Shown here: positions 18,544 through 27,020 of the stretch, one piece after another | How positions within the stretch are numbered: the stretch's first letter is position 1 | Layout of the letters: each line of letters begins with the position of its first letter | Assembly: GCA_016187515.1 (NCBI GenBank) | Contig: JACPJN010000003.1 | Coordinates: 1 to 43,236, forward strand | Length of the DNA stretch: 43,236 bases | Source of the DNA: Candidatus Uhrbacteria bacterium | Lineage (GTDB): Bacteria > Patescibacteriota > Patescibacteriia > GWA2-47-26 | Direction of reading: 5' to 3' | Notes under the pieces: generated by a model | The model's database searches: none | What the model saw: the letters and a program-made list of their open reading frames with translations, nothing else | Told to the model about the DNA's origin: nothing | Made by a program: the position numbers and the translations under genes

Positions 18544-18572
18544 TTGTATAAAGAGCGGTTGTGCGGTATAGT
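18544..18572 (+). promoter_or_regulatory. Promoter immediately upstream of MITE copy 3
   Basis: TTGTAT - 17 bp - TATAGT, 6 bp before the element. Confidence 0.45.
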
Positions 18573-18578
18573 AACAAT

Positions 18579-18719
18579 GAGACCGTTGAACAATTGATTA
18601 TTCGTGTTCATTCGTAAGGCCGCCTGGCCAGGACAACGCAGGAAACCGTCTATTCCGGCGGCCGTCTATTCGTGAATATTCGTGTGAACCTGCGCAGGTG
18701 TTAATTCTTCAACATTCTC
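18579..18719 (-). repeat. MITE-like/structured ~140 bp repeat, copy 3 (inverted)
   Basis: Reverse complement gagaatgttgaagaattaacacctgcgcaggttcacacgaatattcacgaatagacggccgcc...caattgttcaacggtctc is highly similar to copy 2. Confidence 0.8.
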
Positions 18720-18726
18720 ATGATGT

Positions 18727-19239
18727 ATGTTCAAACGCTTAAAGCGGGAGGATCATGATGAAATTTCGTTTCGGGTGCTTTTAGGATTTCTTCTGGCGTT
18801 TCTGCCGATGCGGCTTTACTTGGCTCTGGAGTACGCGGGAATTTTTCCGAATGCCGCCGTTATCATTGGGGATCTGCATGTCCATCACTTCGTGTTTGGA
18901 ATCTCGACCCTCGCGATTGCCGGGTACGCCTCCTTGATCGCGCCATATTTTCGCCGGAAGATCGCCTGGTTTTATGGCATTGGACTGGCGCTCGCGTTTG
19001 ACGAGTTTAGCATGTGGCTGCACTTAAACGATACTTATTGGACGCGAACCAGCATTACGGTGGCGATACTGATCGCCGGGTTGCTTTTAAACGGTATTTA
19101 CTTTAAGCGATTTTGGGTGCGCATCTGGCGGACTACCAGATTTGTAAACCCGCTCTATCCTTTTGTCCAGTACATTGAAAAGCGCTTGGCTGCCGCGAAA
19201 GCCCGAGCATTGGAAAGGGTCTCTAAATTTAATGCCTAA
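18727..19239 (+). CDS. Integral membrane protein, unknown function
   Basis: Several hydrophobic segments; conserved-looking HVHHFVFGISTLAIAGY and FDEFSMWLHLNDTYW. Confidence 0.75.
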   Translation: MFKRLKREDHDEISFRVLLGFLLAFLPMRLYLALEYAGIFPNAAVIIGDLHVHHFVFGISTLAIAGYASLIAPYFRRKIAWFYGIGLALAFDEFSMWLHLNDTYWTRTSITVAILIAGLLLNGIYFKRFWVRIWRTTRFVNPLYPFVQYIEKRLAAAKARALERVSKFNA

Positions 19240-19573
19240 ACAGATTATGCAGACCAATTTTTCTTTTAAAAATTGCGCCGAGCGCGAAAAAGGATTTGCA
19301 AGAACATATTTTTCCAACGACGCGAAATTGGGCAAGATTCAAGCGATTGTCAATCGTCTTAACCCGGACGTGGCCCTGGAGGTGCGGGCCGAAAAGTTTG
19401 TCAAAAAAAGCGCCTACAAAATCTCGCTGATCTTAGGAAAGCCGATGAATCTGTTTGTTTCCGAGGATGATCATACTTTGCAGGAGGCCATTGATCTGGC
19501 TAAAGATAAGCTGCTGGAACGGCTGCGCAAGGTCTGGGCGAAGCGCAAATACGATATTGGCGGAAGGAATTAA
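19232..19573 (+). CDS. Ribosome hibernation promoting factor/RaiA-like protein
   Basis: MPKQIMQTNFSFKNCAEREKGFARTYFSNDAKLGKIQAIVNRLNPDVALEVRAEKFVKKSAYKISLILGKPMNLFVSEDDHTLQEAIDLAKDKLLERL; overlaps the upstream stop. Confidence 0.75.
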   Translation: MPKQIMQTNFSFKNCAEREKGFARTYFSNDAKLGKIQAIVNRLNPDVALEVRAEKFVKKSAYKISLILGKPMNLFVSEDDHTLQEAIDLAKDKLLERLRKVWAKRKYDIGGRN

Positions 19574-19576
19574 TAG

Positions 19577-19706
19577 AATTTCTAATTATTCTAATTGCTC
19601 TAATTGACCTAAACAAACCCCAATTTCCAATAACCAATTTTGGGATTTGGTGCTTGGTCATTGTTTAGAATAATTAGGTCAATTAGTATAATTAGAATAA
19701 TTTTAC
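19577..19706. repeat. Palindromic period-9 array, family A copy 3
   Basis: TCTAATTAT|TCTAATTGC|TCTAATTGA|CCTAAACAA...TTTTGGGATTTGG...TTGTTTAGA|ATAATTAGG|TCAATTAGT|ATAATTAGA|ATAATTTTA. Confidence 0.8.
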
Positions 19707-19734
19707 TCTGGGCAATTATAAATTCTAGATCATT

Positions 19735-20289
19735 ATGTCTTGGGATCTCTATCTTTTTAGATTAGCTAATGGTTTTGCGAATCAGTACGGTGGTTTAGAC
19801 GTCCTCGGGGTATTTGCCGCGGTATTTTTACTTCCTCTGGTTGGGTTTTTGATCATTCCGGCCGCCTTTACTATAAAGCGTCTGAAGGAGGAGCATTGGT
19901 ATGAGCTACCGCTTAAGGCCTTTTGCGCCGGCGCGCTGGCTTACGGCGCGCGCACAATTATCGGGGCGCTTGTGGAGCGGCCGCGGCCCTTCCTGGCTTT
20001 GTCGGACATGCACTTGTTGGTGTCTCCGGAGCCCTCTCCCGCGTTTCCTTCCGGACATGCTTCGGTCGCGTTCGCGCTGGCCTTTACGGTGTTTACCCAT
20101 GATCGGGATTGGGGAATCGCGCTCTTTATCCTTGCTGGCCTGGTCGCGGTCGGCCGGGTGTTTGTAGGAGTACATTATCCACTGGACATCATTGCCGGAG
20201 CACTGCTTGGCTGCGCTTCCGGATGGGTGGTGCATTGGCTGGAGAGAAGAGAGTGGAGCAAATTGGAACGCGCCCTGCGTGTTCGGTAA
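19735..20289 (+). CDS. PAP2-family phosphatase
   Basis: KxxxxxxRPRP variant VERPRPFLAL, PSPAFPSGHASVAFALAF, GRVFVGVHYPLDIIAGALLG. Confidence 0.9.
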   Translation: MSWDLYLFRLANGFANQYGGLDVLGVFAAVFLLPLVGFLIIPAAFTIKRLKEEHWYELPLKAFCAGALAYGARTIIGALVERPRPFLALSDMHLLVSPEPSPAFPSGHASVAFALAFTVFTHDRDWGIALFILAGLVAVGRVFVGVHYPLDIIAGALLGCASGWVVHWLERREWSKLERALRVR

Positions 20290-20418
20290 ATTCCAAATAA
20301 CAAATTCCAAATCACAAACAAATCTCAAATTCCAATACCCAAACCCCAAACTTGGCATTTGTAATTTGTAAATTGGAATTTCCTTGTAATTTGGTGGCTG
20401 TAATTTGTAATTTTGAGC
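20290..20418. repeat. Period-7 AT-rich palindromic array (AAATNCN / TTTGTAA)
   Basis: ccaaataacaaattccaaatcacaaac...gcatttgtaatttgtaaattggaatttccttgtaatttggtggctgtaatttgtaatttt. Confidence 0.7.
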
Positions 20419-20420
20419 GT

Positions 20421-21596
20421 ATGCTATATGCGATAATCATGGCCGGCGGGGTCGGAACCCGTCTATGGCCGGTCTCGACTAAGGGTAAGCCAAAACAGGT
20501 TTATCCTTTGCTTGACGATGAGACCTTGCTTCAAAAAACCTGGAAACGTTTGCGCCGCGGATTTCCCGCAAAAAATATTTTTGTGGCGACGAGTGAGGGA
20601 TTGGCCGAGGAAGTGGCGCGGCAGTTGGGTGCAGTTCATAATCCACCCCAACCCTCCCTTACCTTAAGGGAGGGGGCAAAACGCGTTCTCCCCCTTAGGG
20701 TAAGGGGGAGTGAGAGGGGGTTACGAGGTGTATTAGATCAAAACCTCATCCTTGAACCCGCTCGCCGCGGAACCGCGCCGGCGCTTGGACTCGCGCTTTT
20801 GAAAATCGCGAAACGCGATCCAAACGGAATATTTGTATTTGTAAACGCGGACAACTTCGTGCGCAAAGAGGATGAATTTGTGCGTCTGCTTCGGGTGGCG
20901 GAGCGCGTAATAAAGAAAAAGCCGGACCATACGCTGCTTATTGGCGTAAACCCCACTTATCCGGAAACCGGTTATGGGTACATTAAAATGGGCAAGCCCG
21001 TCTTGAAGTTCACAGTTCACCGCTCGCAGTTTACAGTATTTGAAGTTGAGAAATTCGTGGAAAAGCCGGATTTGCAAACCGCGCGAAAATTTTTGCGGCG
21101 TTGGGAATATCTTTGGAACCCGACACTGGTGATTGCGCGCGTTGATCATTTCCTTGGTTTGTATAAAAAGCATTTGCCGAAAATGTGGCGGCAGCTGCAA
21201 AAAGGTGAATTTAGTAAGATTAAGGCGGAAACGATTGACTACGGCATTTTGGAACATGAAACAAAGATGCTGGTGCTTCCGGGTAACTTTGGCTGGACCG
21301 ATGTGGGGCATTGGCGGGCGGTGCACGAGGTGTTGGCAGGAAACATAAGAACAAAAGAACTAAAGAACATAAGAACGAAAGGGAATATTTGTAAGGCGGG
21401 GAAGTGTGTGAGTGTGGATAGCAGCGGCAATTTAATTTACAGTTTAAGCGGGAAACTCGTGGCGCTGGCCGGAGTGCAGAATATGATTTTAATTGAGAGC
21501 GAAAACGCGCTTCTGCTTTGCCCGAAAAGTCGCGCGCAGGACGTAAAAAAACTGGTGGAGAATTTAGAGAAAAAAGGATTGAAAGAATATTTGTAG
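20421..21596 (+). CDS. manC: Mannose-1-phosphate guanylyltransferase, with repeat insertions
   Basis: MLYAIIMAGGVGTRLWPVSTKGKPKQVYPL...EPARRGTAPALGLALL...VFVNADNF...EVEKFVEKPD...LPGNFGWTDVGHW. Confidence 0.92.
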   Translation: MLYAIIMAGGVGTRLWPVSTKGKPKQVYPLLDDETLLQKTWKRLRRGFPAKNIFVATSEGLAEEVARQLGAVHNPPQPSLTLREGAKRVLPLRVRGSERGLRGVLDQNLILEPARRGTAPALGLALLKIAKRDPNGIFVFVNADNFVRKEDEFVRLLRVAERVIKKKPDHTLLIGVNPTYPETGYGYIKMGKPVLKFTVHRSQFTVFEVEKFVEKPDLQTARKFLRRWEYLWNPTLVIARVDHFLGLYKKHLPKMWRQLQKGEFSKIKAETIDYGILEHETKMLVLPGNFGWTDVGHWRAVHEVLAGNIRTKELKNIRTKGNICKAGKCVSVDSSGNLIYSLSGKLVALAGVQNMILIESENALLLCPKSRAQDVKKLVENLEKKGLKEYL

Positions 21597-21666
21597 GACA
21601 CAAGTAACTCACGAATTGAAAACGAATAACTCACGCATGTAGTGCGCGAGGGGAGAAAATAGTGGT

Positions 21667-22683
21667 ATGGGAAAATTATTAAAGTTCGCACTGATTGCCG
21701 CGCTGGGGTATGGGATTTATGTGATTTTATTTGGCACGCCGGATTTAAAAGCGCCGGCGCAAGTGGAGATCCCCAAAGGCGCGGGAGTGTCGGATATCGC
21801 CGTTAAATTGAAAGACGCGGAGATTATTCGCTCAAAGTTGGGCTTTGAAACACTGGTGTGGCTGATGCGGGCTTCTTCAAAATTGCAGGCCGGGGAATAT
21901 AAGTTTGAACCAAAAGAGTTGGGTCTGGCCGATATTGTACGCGCGCTCACGCAAGGGCTGGGGGCGAGTAATGAACGTGAAATTACGGTGATTGAAGGAT
22001 GGGGCGTGGATGATATTGGAGCGTATCTGGAAGCGCAGGGGATTGGGACGAAGAGAGAGTTCTTCGAGGTTGTCGGAAAAGAATGTAAAATGCAAAATGA
22101 AAAATGTAAAATGGTGAATGAGTTTGATTTTTTGAAAGACAAACCGGCAAGCGTGGGATTGGAAGGGTATTTATTTCCGGACACATATCGCGTGCAAAAA
22201 GATGCGAAGGTTGAGGAGGTGGTGAAGATCATGATTGAAAATTTTGATAAGAAACTGACAGTTCATATGCGTGCGGATATCGGGGATCAGGGAAAAGATA
22301 TTTTCGATGTGGTGCGCATGGCCTCGATTATTGAGGCGGAAGTTCCGCACGAGGAAGATCGCCCGGTGATCGCCGGAATTTTATGGAAGCGGCTGGATAT
22401 TGGGATGGCGCTTCAAGTGGATTCCACGCTTAACTATGCCACCGGCGGCAAGAACCGCGCGCTTACAGCGGAGGAGTTGAAAATTGATTCGCCTTACAAT
22501 ACCTACAAACACCGCGGCCTGCCGCCCACTCCGATTGGTAATCCCGGACTCTCGGCCATTCGTGCGGCAATCTATCCGCGCCACACCGCGTATCTGTATT
22601 TCCTCTCCGACAAAGAAGGCAAAACCCACTTTGCGAAGACCCTTGACGAGCATAATGAAAATAAAGCAAGATATTTAAGGTAA
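21667..22683 (+). CDS. mltG: Endolytic murein transglycosylase, YceG/MltG family
   Basis: VEIPKGAGVSDIAVKLKDAEIIRS...GLEGYLFPDTYRV...MASIIEAEVPHEEDRPVIAGILWKRLDIGMALQVDSTLNYATG...YNTYKHRGLPPTPIGNPGLSAIRAA. Confidence 0.95.
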   Translation: MGKLLKFALIAALGYGIYVILFGTPDLKAPAQVEIPKGAGVSDIAVKLKDAEIIRSKLGFETLVWLMRASSKLQAGEYKFEPKELGLADIVRALTQGLGASNEREITVIEGWGVDDIGAYLEAQGIGTKREFFEVVGKECKMQNEKCKMVNEFDFLKDKPASVGLEGYLFPDTYRVQKDAKVEEVVKIMIENFDKKLTVHMRADIGDQGKDIFDVVRMASIIEAEVPHEEDRPVIAGILWKRLDIGMALQVDSTLNYATGGKNRALTAEELKIDSPYNTYKHRGLPPTPIGNPGLSAIRAAIYPRHTAYLYFLSDKEGKTHFAKTLDEHNENKARYLR

Positions 22684-22737
22684 ACAAGCCGGCCCAGGGG
22701 CTTGCAATACGTGGTGAAATGTGATACACTGTTGTAT

Positions 22738-22962
22738 ATGTACAACTGGTCAGTTGACGAAGCACAAATGAAGAAAGTTGATCCGAAGGGGTACGAGATC
22801 TGGCGCCTGGAGCAGATGATTAACTATGGCGAACCAGGTGAGAAACTAAATGAACGGCTAGTGCGGAAACATTGGGGTATAGTTAAGGAGCGAATCGATC
22901 CTGAATATCGCGCGTATTTGGAATTTCTTTTATGGCCGTCCAAAAGGGACAAACTATCCTAA
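22738..22962 (+). CDS. Small hypothetical protein, possible partner of an AbiEii-like toxin
   Basis: MYNWSVDEAQMKKVDPKGYEIWRLEQMINYGEPGEKLNERLVRKHWGIVKERIDPEYRAYLEFLLWPSKRDKLS. Confidence 0.6.
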   Translation: MYNWSVDEAQMKKVDPKGYEIWRLEQMINYGEPGEKLNERLVRKHWGIVKERIDPEYRAYLEFLLWPSKRDKLS

Positions 22963-23009
22963 CGCCGCATCAGAAGGCGGTGCTGGATGCTATCGCCAGT
23001 GAATCATAA
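22932..23009 (+). pseudogene. 5' remnant of an AbiEii/AbiGii-type nucleotidyltransferase toxin
   Basis: MAVQKGQTILTPHQKAVLDAIASES*: start typical of AbiEii-family proteins (ILTPxQ..vL..I), ends after 25 aa. Confidence 0.4.
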
Positions 23010-23086
23010 ATGAGTGGAAAAATTTTTTTGTCGCGGAAGCCAGCAAATTAAAAAAGGAGATTTTTGAATAACAAGGCAACTCTTTT

Positions 23087-24733
23087 ATGAAAGTCAAAAT
23101 TCAGCAAGGTCGGATTGAGAAATTTGCGTGTGATCTCTTGGTGGTGAAATGGGTCATGGGGCAAAAGATGGATGGGTCAACCGGCGCGGTGGATAAAGCG
23201 CTGCGAGGCCTTATTTCAAAAGCGATGAAAGAGGATGGGCGATTTAAGGGTAAAGAAGGGGATGTGCTCGTGTTTCCTATCCATGACAAGAGAATTGCGG
23301 CAAAGAGAATTATGTTGCTTGGACTTGGCGAGCAGAAAAATGTGACGGTGGATTGCGTGCGGCGGTCGGCCGCCCGAATCGTAAAAGAAGCGCGAAAGTG
23401 CCGCGCAAAGCGTGTGGCCACGATCTTGATTGGTACCGGTACGGCCGGGATTGATCCGTTTACGGCGGCAAAAGCAATGACCGAAGGGGCGCTGCTTGGC
23501 GGGTATGTGTATCACAAATATAAATCCGAAGAAGCGCGGGAGGAGGCGGCGTTTCCCGGCGAGTTTGTGATGATGACGGCAGGGGTGCATGAGAAGGCGG
23601 TGTTTCATAACCCCTCCGCTCCCACCCCTCCTAACCTCCCCTCGGGCAGGGGAGGAAAATTGGGAGGAGAAGCGTTGAAAATCCGCGAGGCGGAGCGCGG
23701 GGTTAAAGAAGGTGAGCTGTATGCGCAGGCCACCATTTTTGCCCGTGAGCTGGTCAATGAACCGGCGTCAAACATGGTGCCAAAAACCCTTGCGGATACC
23801 GCGCGTGGCCTTGCTAAAGGAGTATCTGGTATTGCGGTCAAGATTTTGAATCGCGGGCAGTGCGAAAAACTTGGCATGGGCGCTTATTTGGGCGTGGCCA
23901 AGGGGTCGGATCATGAGCCGTACTTTATCCACTTGGTTTATAAACCAAGTGGATCAAATCACAAATCACAAATCACAAATCACAAATTGGAACGCATTGC
24001 CATTGTGGGCAAGGGGATTACGTTTGATTCCGGCGGCCTTTCGCTTAAGCCATCGCAGCACATGGAGACCATGAAACTGGATATGGCCGGATGCGCCGCG
24101 ATGCTTGGCGTATTTTCGGTCATTGCCAAACTTAAACCAAACGTGGAAGTGCATGGCATTTCGGCGGTGTGCGAAAACATGCCTTCCGGCCGCGCGCAAA
24201 AGCCGGGCGACATTGTGCGCACCGTTTCCGGAAAGACCATTGAAGTGCTCAACACTGATGCTGAAGGGCGGCTGACGCTGGCGGATGCGTTTGGCTACGT
24301 GAACAAATTCGTGAAACCGGACGCGATGGTGGATCTGGCCACGCTTACTGGCGCGTGCATGGTGGCGCTTGGGGAAGAAGTTGCCGGATACATGGGTAAT
24401 GATCGCGCGCTTTTGGATAGTGTAAAAAAAGCCGCCGAGAGTGCGGGCGAGCGCGCTTGGGAACTTCCGCTCGTGGAAGAATATAAAGAACAGACCAAAT
24501 CGCACGTGGCGGATTTTTCCAATATCACGCCGAGCCGTTATGCCGGCGCGATTACGGCCGGACTTTTCCTGGAACATTTTGTGGATAAGACGCCCTGGGT
24601 GCACGTGGACATCGCCGGTCCGGCATTTGCGGAAAAAGAAGTGATCCCATACAATCCCCGCGGCGCAACCGGGTTTGGCGTGCGGATGATGTTGGAGCTC
24701 CTAAAGCAGTGTGATTTTCAAGGCAAAAATTAA
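23087..24733 (+). CDS. pepA: Leucyl aminopeptidase (M17), with repeat insertions
   Basis: GKGITFDSGGLSLKPSQHMETMKLDMAGCAAMLG...NTDAEGRLTLADAFGY...LATLTGACMVALGEEVAGYMGND. Confidence 0.96.
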   Translation: MKVKIQQGRIEKFACDLLVVKWVMGQKMDGSTGAVDKALRGLISKAMKEDGRFKGKEGDVLVFPIHDKRIAAKRIMLLGLGEQKNVTVDCVRRSAARIVKEARKCRAKRVATILIGTGTAGIDPFTAAKAMTEGALLGGYVYHKYKSEEAREEAAFPGEFVMMTAGVHEKAVFHNPSAPTPPNLPSGRGGKLGGEALKIREAERGVKEGELYAQATIFARELVNEPASNMVPKTLADTARGLAKGVSGIAVKILNRGQCEKLGMGAYLGVAKGSDHEPYFIHLVYKPSGSNHKSQITNHKLERIAIVGKGITFDSGGLSLKPSQHMETMKLDMAGCAAMLGVFSVIAKLKPNVEVHGISAVCENMPSGRAQKPGDIVRTVSGKTIEVLNTDAEGRLTLADAFGYVNKFVKPDAMVDLATLTGACMVALGEEVAGYMGNDRALLDSVKKAAESAGERAWELPLVEEYKEQTKSHVADFSNITPSRYAGAITAGLFLEHFVDKTPWVHVDIAGPAFAEKEVIPYNPRGATGFGVRMMLELLKQCDFQGKN

Positions 24734-24745
24734 GAGGCAATAATT

Positions 24746-25618
24746 ATGGAAAGGGAGCAGGAAATTTTAGCAAGCCAGCGCGCTGAGGGGAAAAGCCATG
24801 ATCTTGAAGAACGAAATCGTTTGGAAAGTCAATCGCGGCGTCAATTTTTAGCGAAATTGCGCGATGGGTTTTTAGTTCTTGGCCTGGGCACTATGGAAGC
24901 GACTTTAGGTACTGGATGTGCGTTACAAAGACAGGGCATGGGGTTTGAAGATATTCAGAGAAAACTCGAAAGGTACCAGGAAAAAATTGCAGATCCCAAC
25001 GATTATTTAAGGTACCTACAAACTGGGGAGTACGTTATTAAAGAAGAGGTTTTTGAAGCTATGGTGCGCACCGTGGATAAAAGGCCGGAATGGCTGGTAC
25101 AACCAATAGGTGGTTATCAGGCAGAACCTTTTCTAGCAAGTTTATCTGCAAGGCGGGAGTTTTCGGAGCGTTTGCATGAGTTGGGTGTTGCGGAAGAAAA
25201 AATTGTATTCTATACTGGATTGTTTAGCACTGCAGACACTATCGTATTTCGGGAGACAGCGCTTCGCGACCAGGATTTCCTTAGGGCTCTTCCACATGAG
25301 CGGTTCCACCGCGAGATTAAAAAGTTGCCAAATCAAGAATACAAATCCATGAAACAAGCTGCGGAAGAGATGATGTTGCGTACCACGCCGGATGGGCTAC
25401 TTTTCGTTCGCGAGAAGATTGGTGGCGGATGGTATGCCGTCGCAGCATCCACCGAGTGGCAAGAATTTTATACCTATTTGGCGCAAGGCGAGTTTAGAGA
25501 TAATGCCGAAGATGCCCTGATGAAAGATTACCCTCAGGTTTATAAGCTTTATCTAGATATTAAGCAGAAATGTGCAATACGGGAAAAAGACGATGTTGGA
25601 GTTGTTGAAGGGGTGTAG
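24746..25618 (+). CDS. Putative exported lipoprotein-like metallopeptidase
   Basis: SRRQFLAKLRDGFLVLGLGTMEATLGTGC (twin-Arg-like start plus lipobox-like C) and HExxH motif HERFH in DFLRALPHERFHREIKKLPNQ. Confidence 0.5.
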   Translation: MEREQEILASQRAEGKSHDLEERNRLESQSRRQFLAKLRDGFLVLGLGTMEATLGTGCALQRQGMGFEDIQRKLERYQEKIADPNDYLRYLQTGEYVIKEEVFEAMVRTVDKRPEWLVQPIGGYQAEPFLASLSARREFSERLHELGVAEEKIVFYTGLFSTADTIVFRETALRDQDFLRALPHERFHREIKKLPNQEYKSMKQAAEEMMLRTTPDGLLFVREKIGGGWYAVAASTEWQEFYTYLAQGEFRDNAEDALMKDYPQVYKLYLDIKQKCAIREKDDVGVVEGV

Positions 25619-25715
25619 AATGTAAAAATACAGATGATAAGCAGCCGATTTGACACCGCAGATCAGGGTATAGTATATTTATGAAAGAAGACTATAGGTA
25701 ATGTGCTCCGCATAT

Positions 25716-25907
25716 ATGTCACACACTATTGTTCAGTCGCAATCAATCAAAACACAATGGGGGCAAGAGCTGTTGCCGGTGCGCAAGAATCCAAAGGCGC
25801 ATGCGCGGCTTCTTAAACTTGGGAAAAAATTGATGAAAGAAAAGGGGTGGCAAGCGCTTGCGGGCCGCGCGGTAGAGACATTTCTTCATGAACGACATCG
25901 CGGATAG
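25716..25907 (+). CDS. VapB-like antitoxin candidate
   Basis: MSHTIVQSQSIKTQWGQELLPVRKNPKAHARLLKLGKKLMKEKGWQALAGRAVETFLHERHRG, directly upstream of a PIN fragment. Confidence 0.45.
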   Translation: MSHTIVQSQSIKTQWGQELLPVRKNPKAHARLLKLGKKLMKEKGWQALAGRAVETFLHERHRG

Positions 25908-25913
25908 TATTTT

Positions 25914-26072
25914 ATGCTATATCTCGACTCTTCGGTAGTTATTGCTGCATATTACCCAAGAGATCCTCATCACAAGACATGCGAGAAATTGATGCGCGAC
26001 CTCTCTTCCGGCAAGGACGAAGGGGTCATTTCGCTTTGCTATGAAAAATTATTCATCGCGTCGTACGGTTAA
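25914..26072 (+). pseudogene. Truncated PIN-domain toxin
   Basis: MLYLDSSVVIAAYYPRDPHHKTCEKLMRDLSSGKDEGVISLCYEKLFIASYG*: PIN N-terminus (LDSSVVIAAYY) without the remaining acidic motifs. Confidence 0.6.
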
Positions 26073-26191
26073 AAAAGGTGGTGTGCGGTTTCGCACCCCG
26101 AGTTTGTTTTTGGTGCGTAGAGCCGAAAGCGGAAAGCATTTTAAGCAGCCGCTCTTGATAAAAGGGCGGAGGAAAATAGGATAGGTCATCT

Positions 26192-26872
26192 ATGTCGGTT
26201 TTTGTTATCTCGCTTGGCGGGTCTTTAGTTTCTCCGGAAGCCGGAAAAGTTGACGTTGCATTTTTAAGAAAATTTCGTGCGCTGATTGTGAGATATGTGA
26301 AGCGTGGACATCAGTTCGCGATTATTGTGGGCGGCGGAAAACTGGCACGGGTTTGGCAGGAATCCGCGAAGAGATTAGCGATTAAGCGAATTAGCGAATT
26401 AGATTGGGTTGGCATTCGTGCCACGCAATTGAACGCGGAGCTGGTCCGGGCGATGTTTGAAAATGCGGCGCAGGGTGCGGTGGTGTTTAATCCCAAGCAG
26501 GGGGTGGGGAAATTTAAAATCCTTATCGGCGCTGGGTATGTGCCGGGACACTCCACGGATTATGACGCCGTGGTGCGCGCCAAAACAGTAGGCACGCGCA
26601 CGGTGATCAACCTCTCAAATGTGAAATATGTGTATGATAAGGACCCCAGTAAATTTAAAGACGCGAAACCGCTTAAAAAGATTTCCTGGCCGGAGTACCA
26701 CGAGCGTTTTCACGCCCGCTGGGTCCCCGGCGTTAATGTCCCGTTTGACTCAAAAGCCGCGCATCTGGCTTGGCGCTCTGGGATCCGCGTGGTTTTTATG
26801 GATGGGCGGAATTTGAAGAATTTTGAGCGCTTTTTGCAGGGAAAGAAGTTTGATGGTACAATAATTGGGTAA
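26192..26872 (+). CDS. Amino-acid kinase family protein (UMP kinase-like)
   Basis: VFVISLGGSLVSPEAGKVDVAFLRKF...FAIIVGGGKLAR...GTRTVINLSNVKYVYDKDPSKFKDAKPLKKISWPEY. Confidence 0.85.
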   Translation: MSVFVISLGGSLVSPEAGKVDVAFLRKFRALIVRYVKRGHQFAIIVGGGKLARVWQESAKRLAIKRISELDWVGIRATQLNAELVRAMFENAAQGAVVFNPKQGVGKFKILIGAGYVPGHSTDYDAVVRAKTVGTRTVINLSNVKYVYDKDPSKFKDAKPLKKISWPEYHERFHARWVPGVNVPFDSKAAHLAWRSGIRVVFMDGRNLKNFERFLQGKKFDGTIIG

Positions 26873-26880
26873 GAAGTAAT

Positions 26881-27013
26881 TGTCATCCTGAGCCCACGCA
26901 CCAGAGCATAGCTCGGTGCGGGGTTGCACTCCGCGAAGGATCTCTGGCGCATGCCAGTACACACATGCGTGTGAGATTCTTCACTACGCTTCGCTACGTT
27001 CAGAATGATAGAA
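26881..27013. repeat. Intergenic TCATCCTGA...GAAGGATCTC...GAGATTCTTC...TCAGAATGA repeat
   Basis: tgtcatcctgagcccacgcacc...gaaggatctctggcgc...gtgagattcttcactacgcttcgctacgttcagaatgata; same family as the prmC insertion at 866-961. Confidence 0.7.
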
Positions 27014-27020
27014 GCAAACT

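Noticed and set aside
26041-26184. 47-aa basic ORF MKNYSSRRTVKKGGVRFRTPSLFLVRRAESGKHFKQPLLIKGRRKIG overlapping the PIN remnant
   Set aside because: Possible but lacks an RBS and any recognised family, and it lies in a decayed locus; not called.
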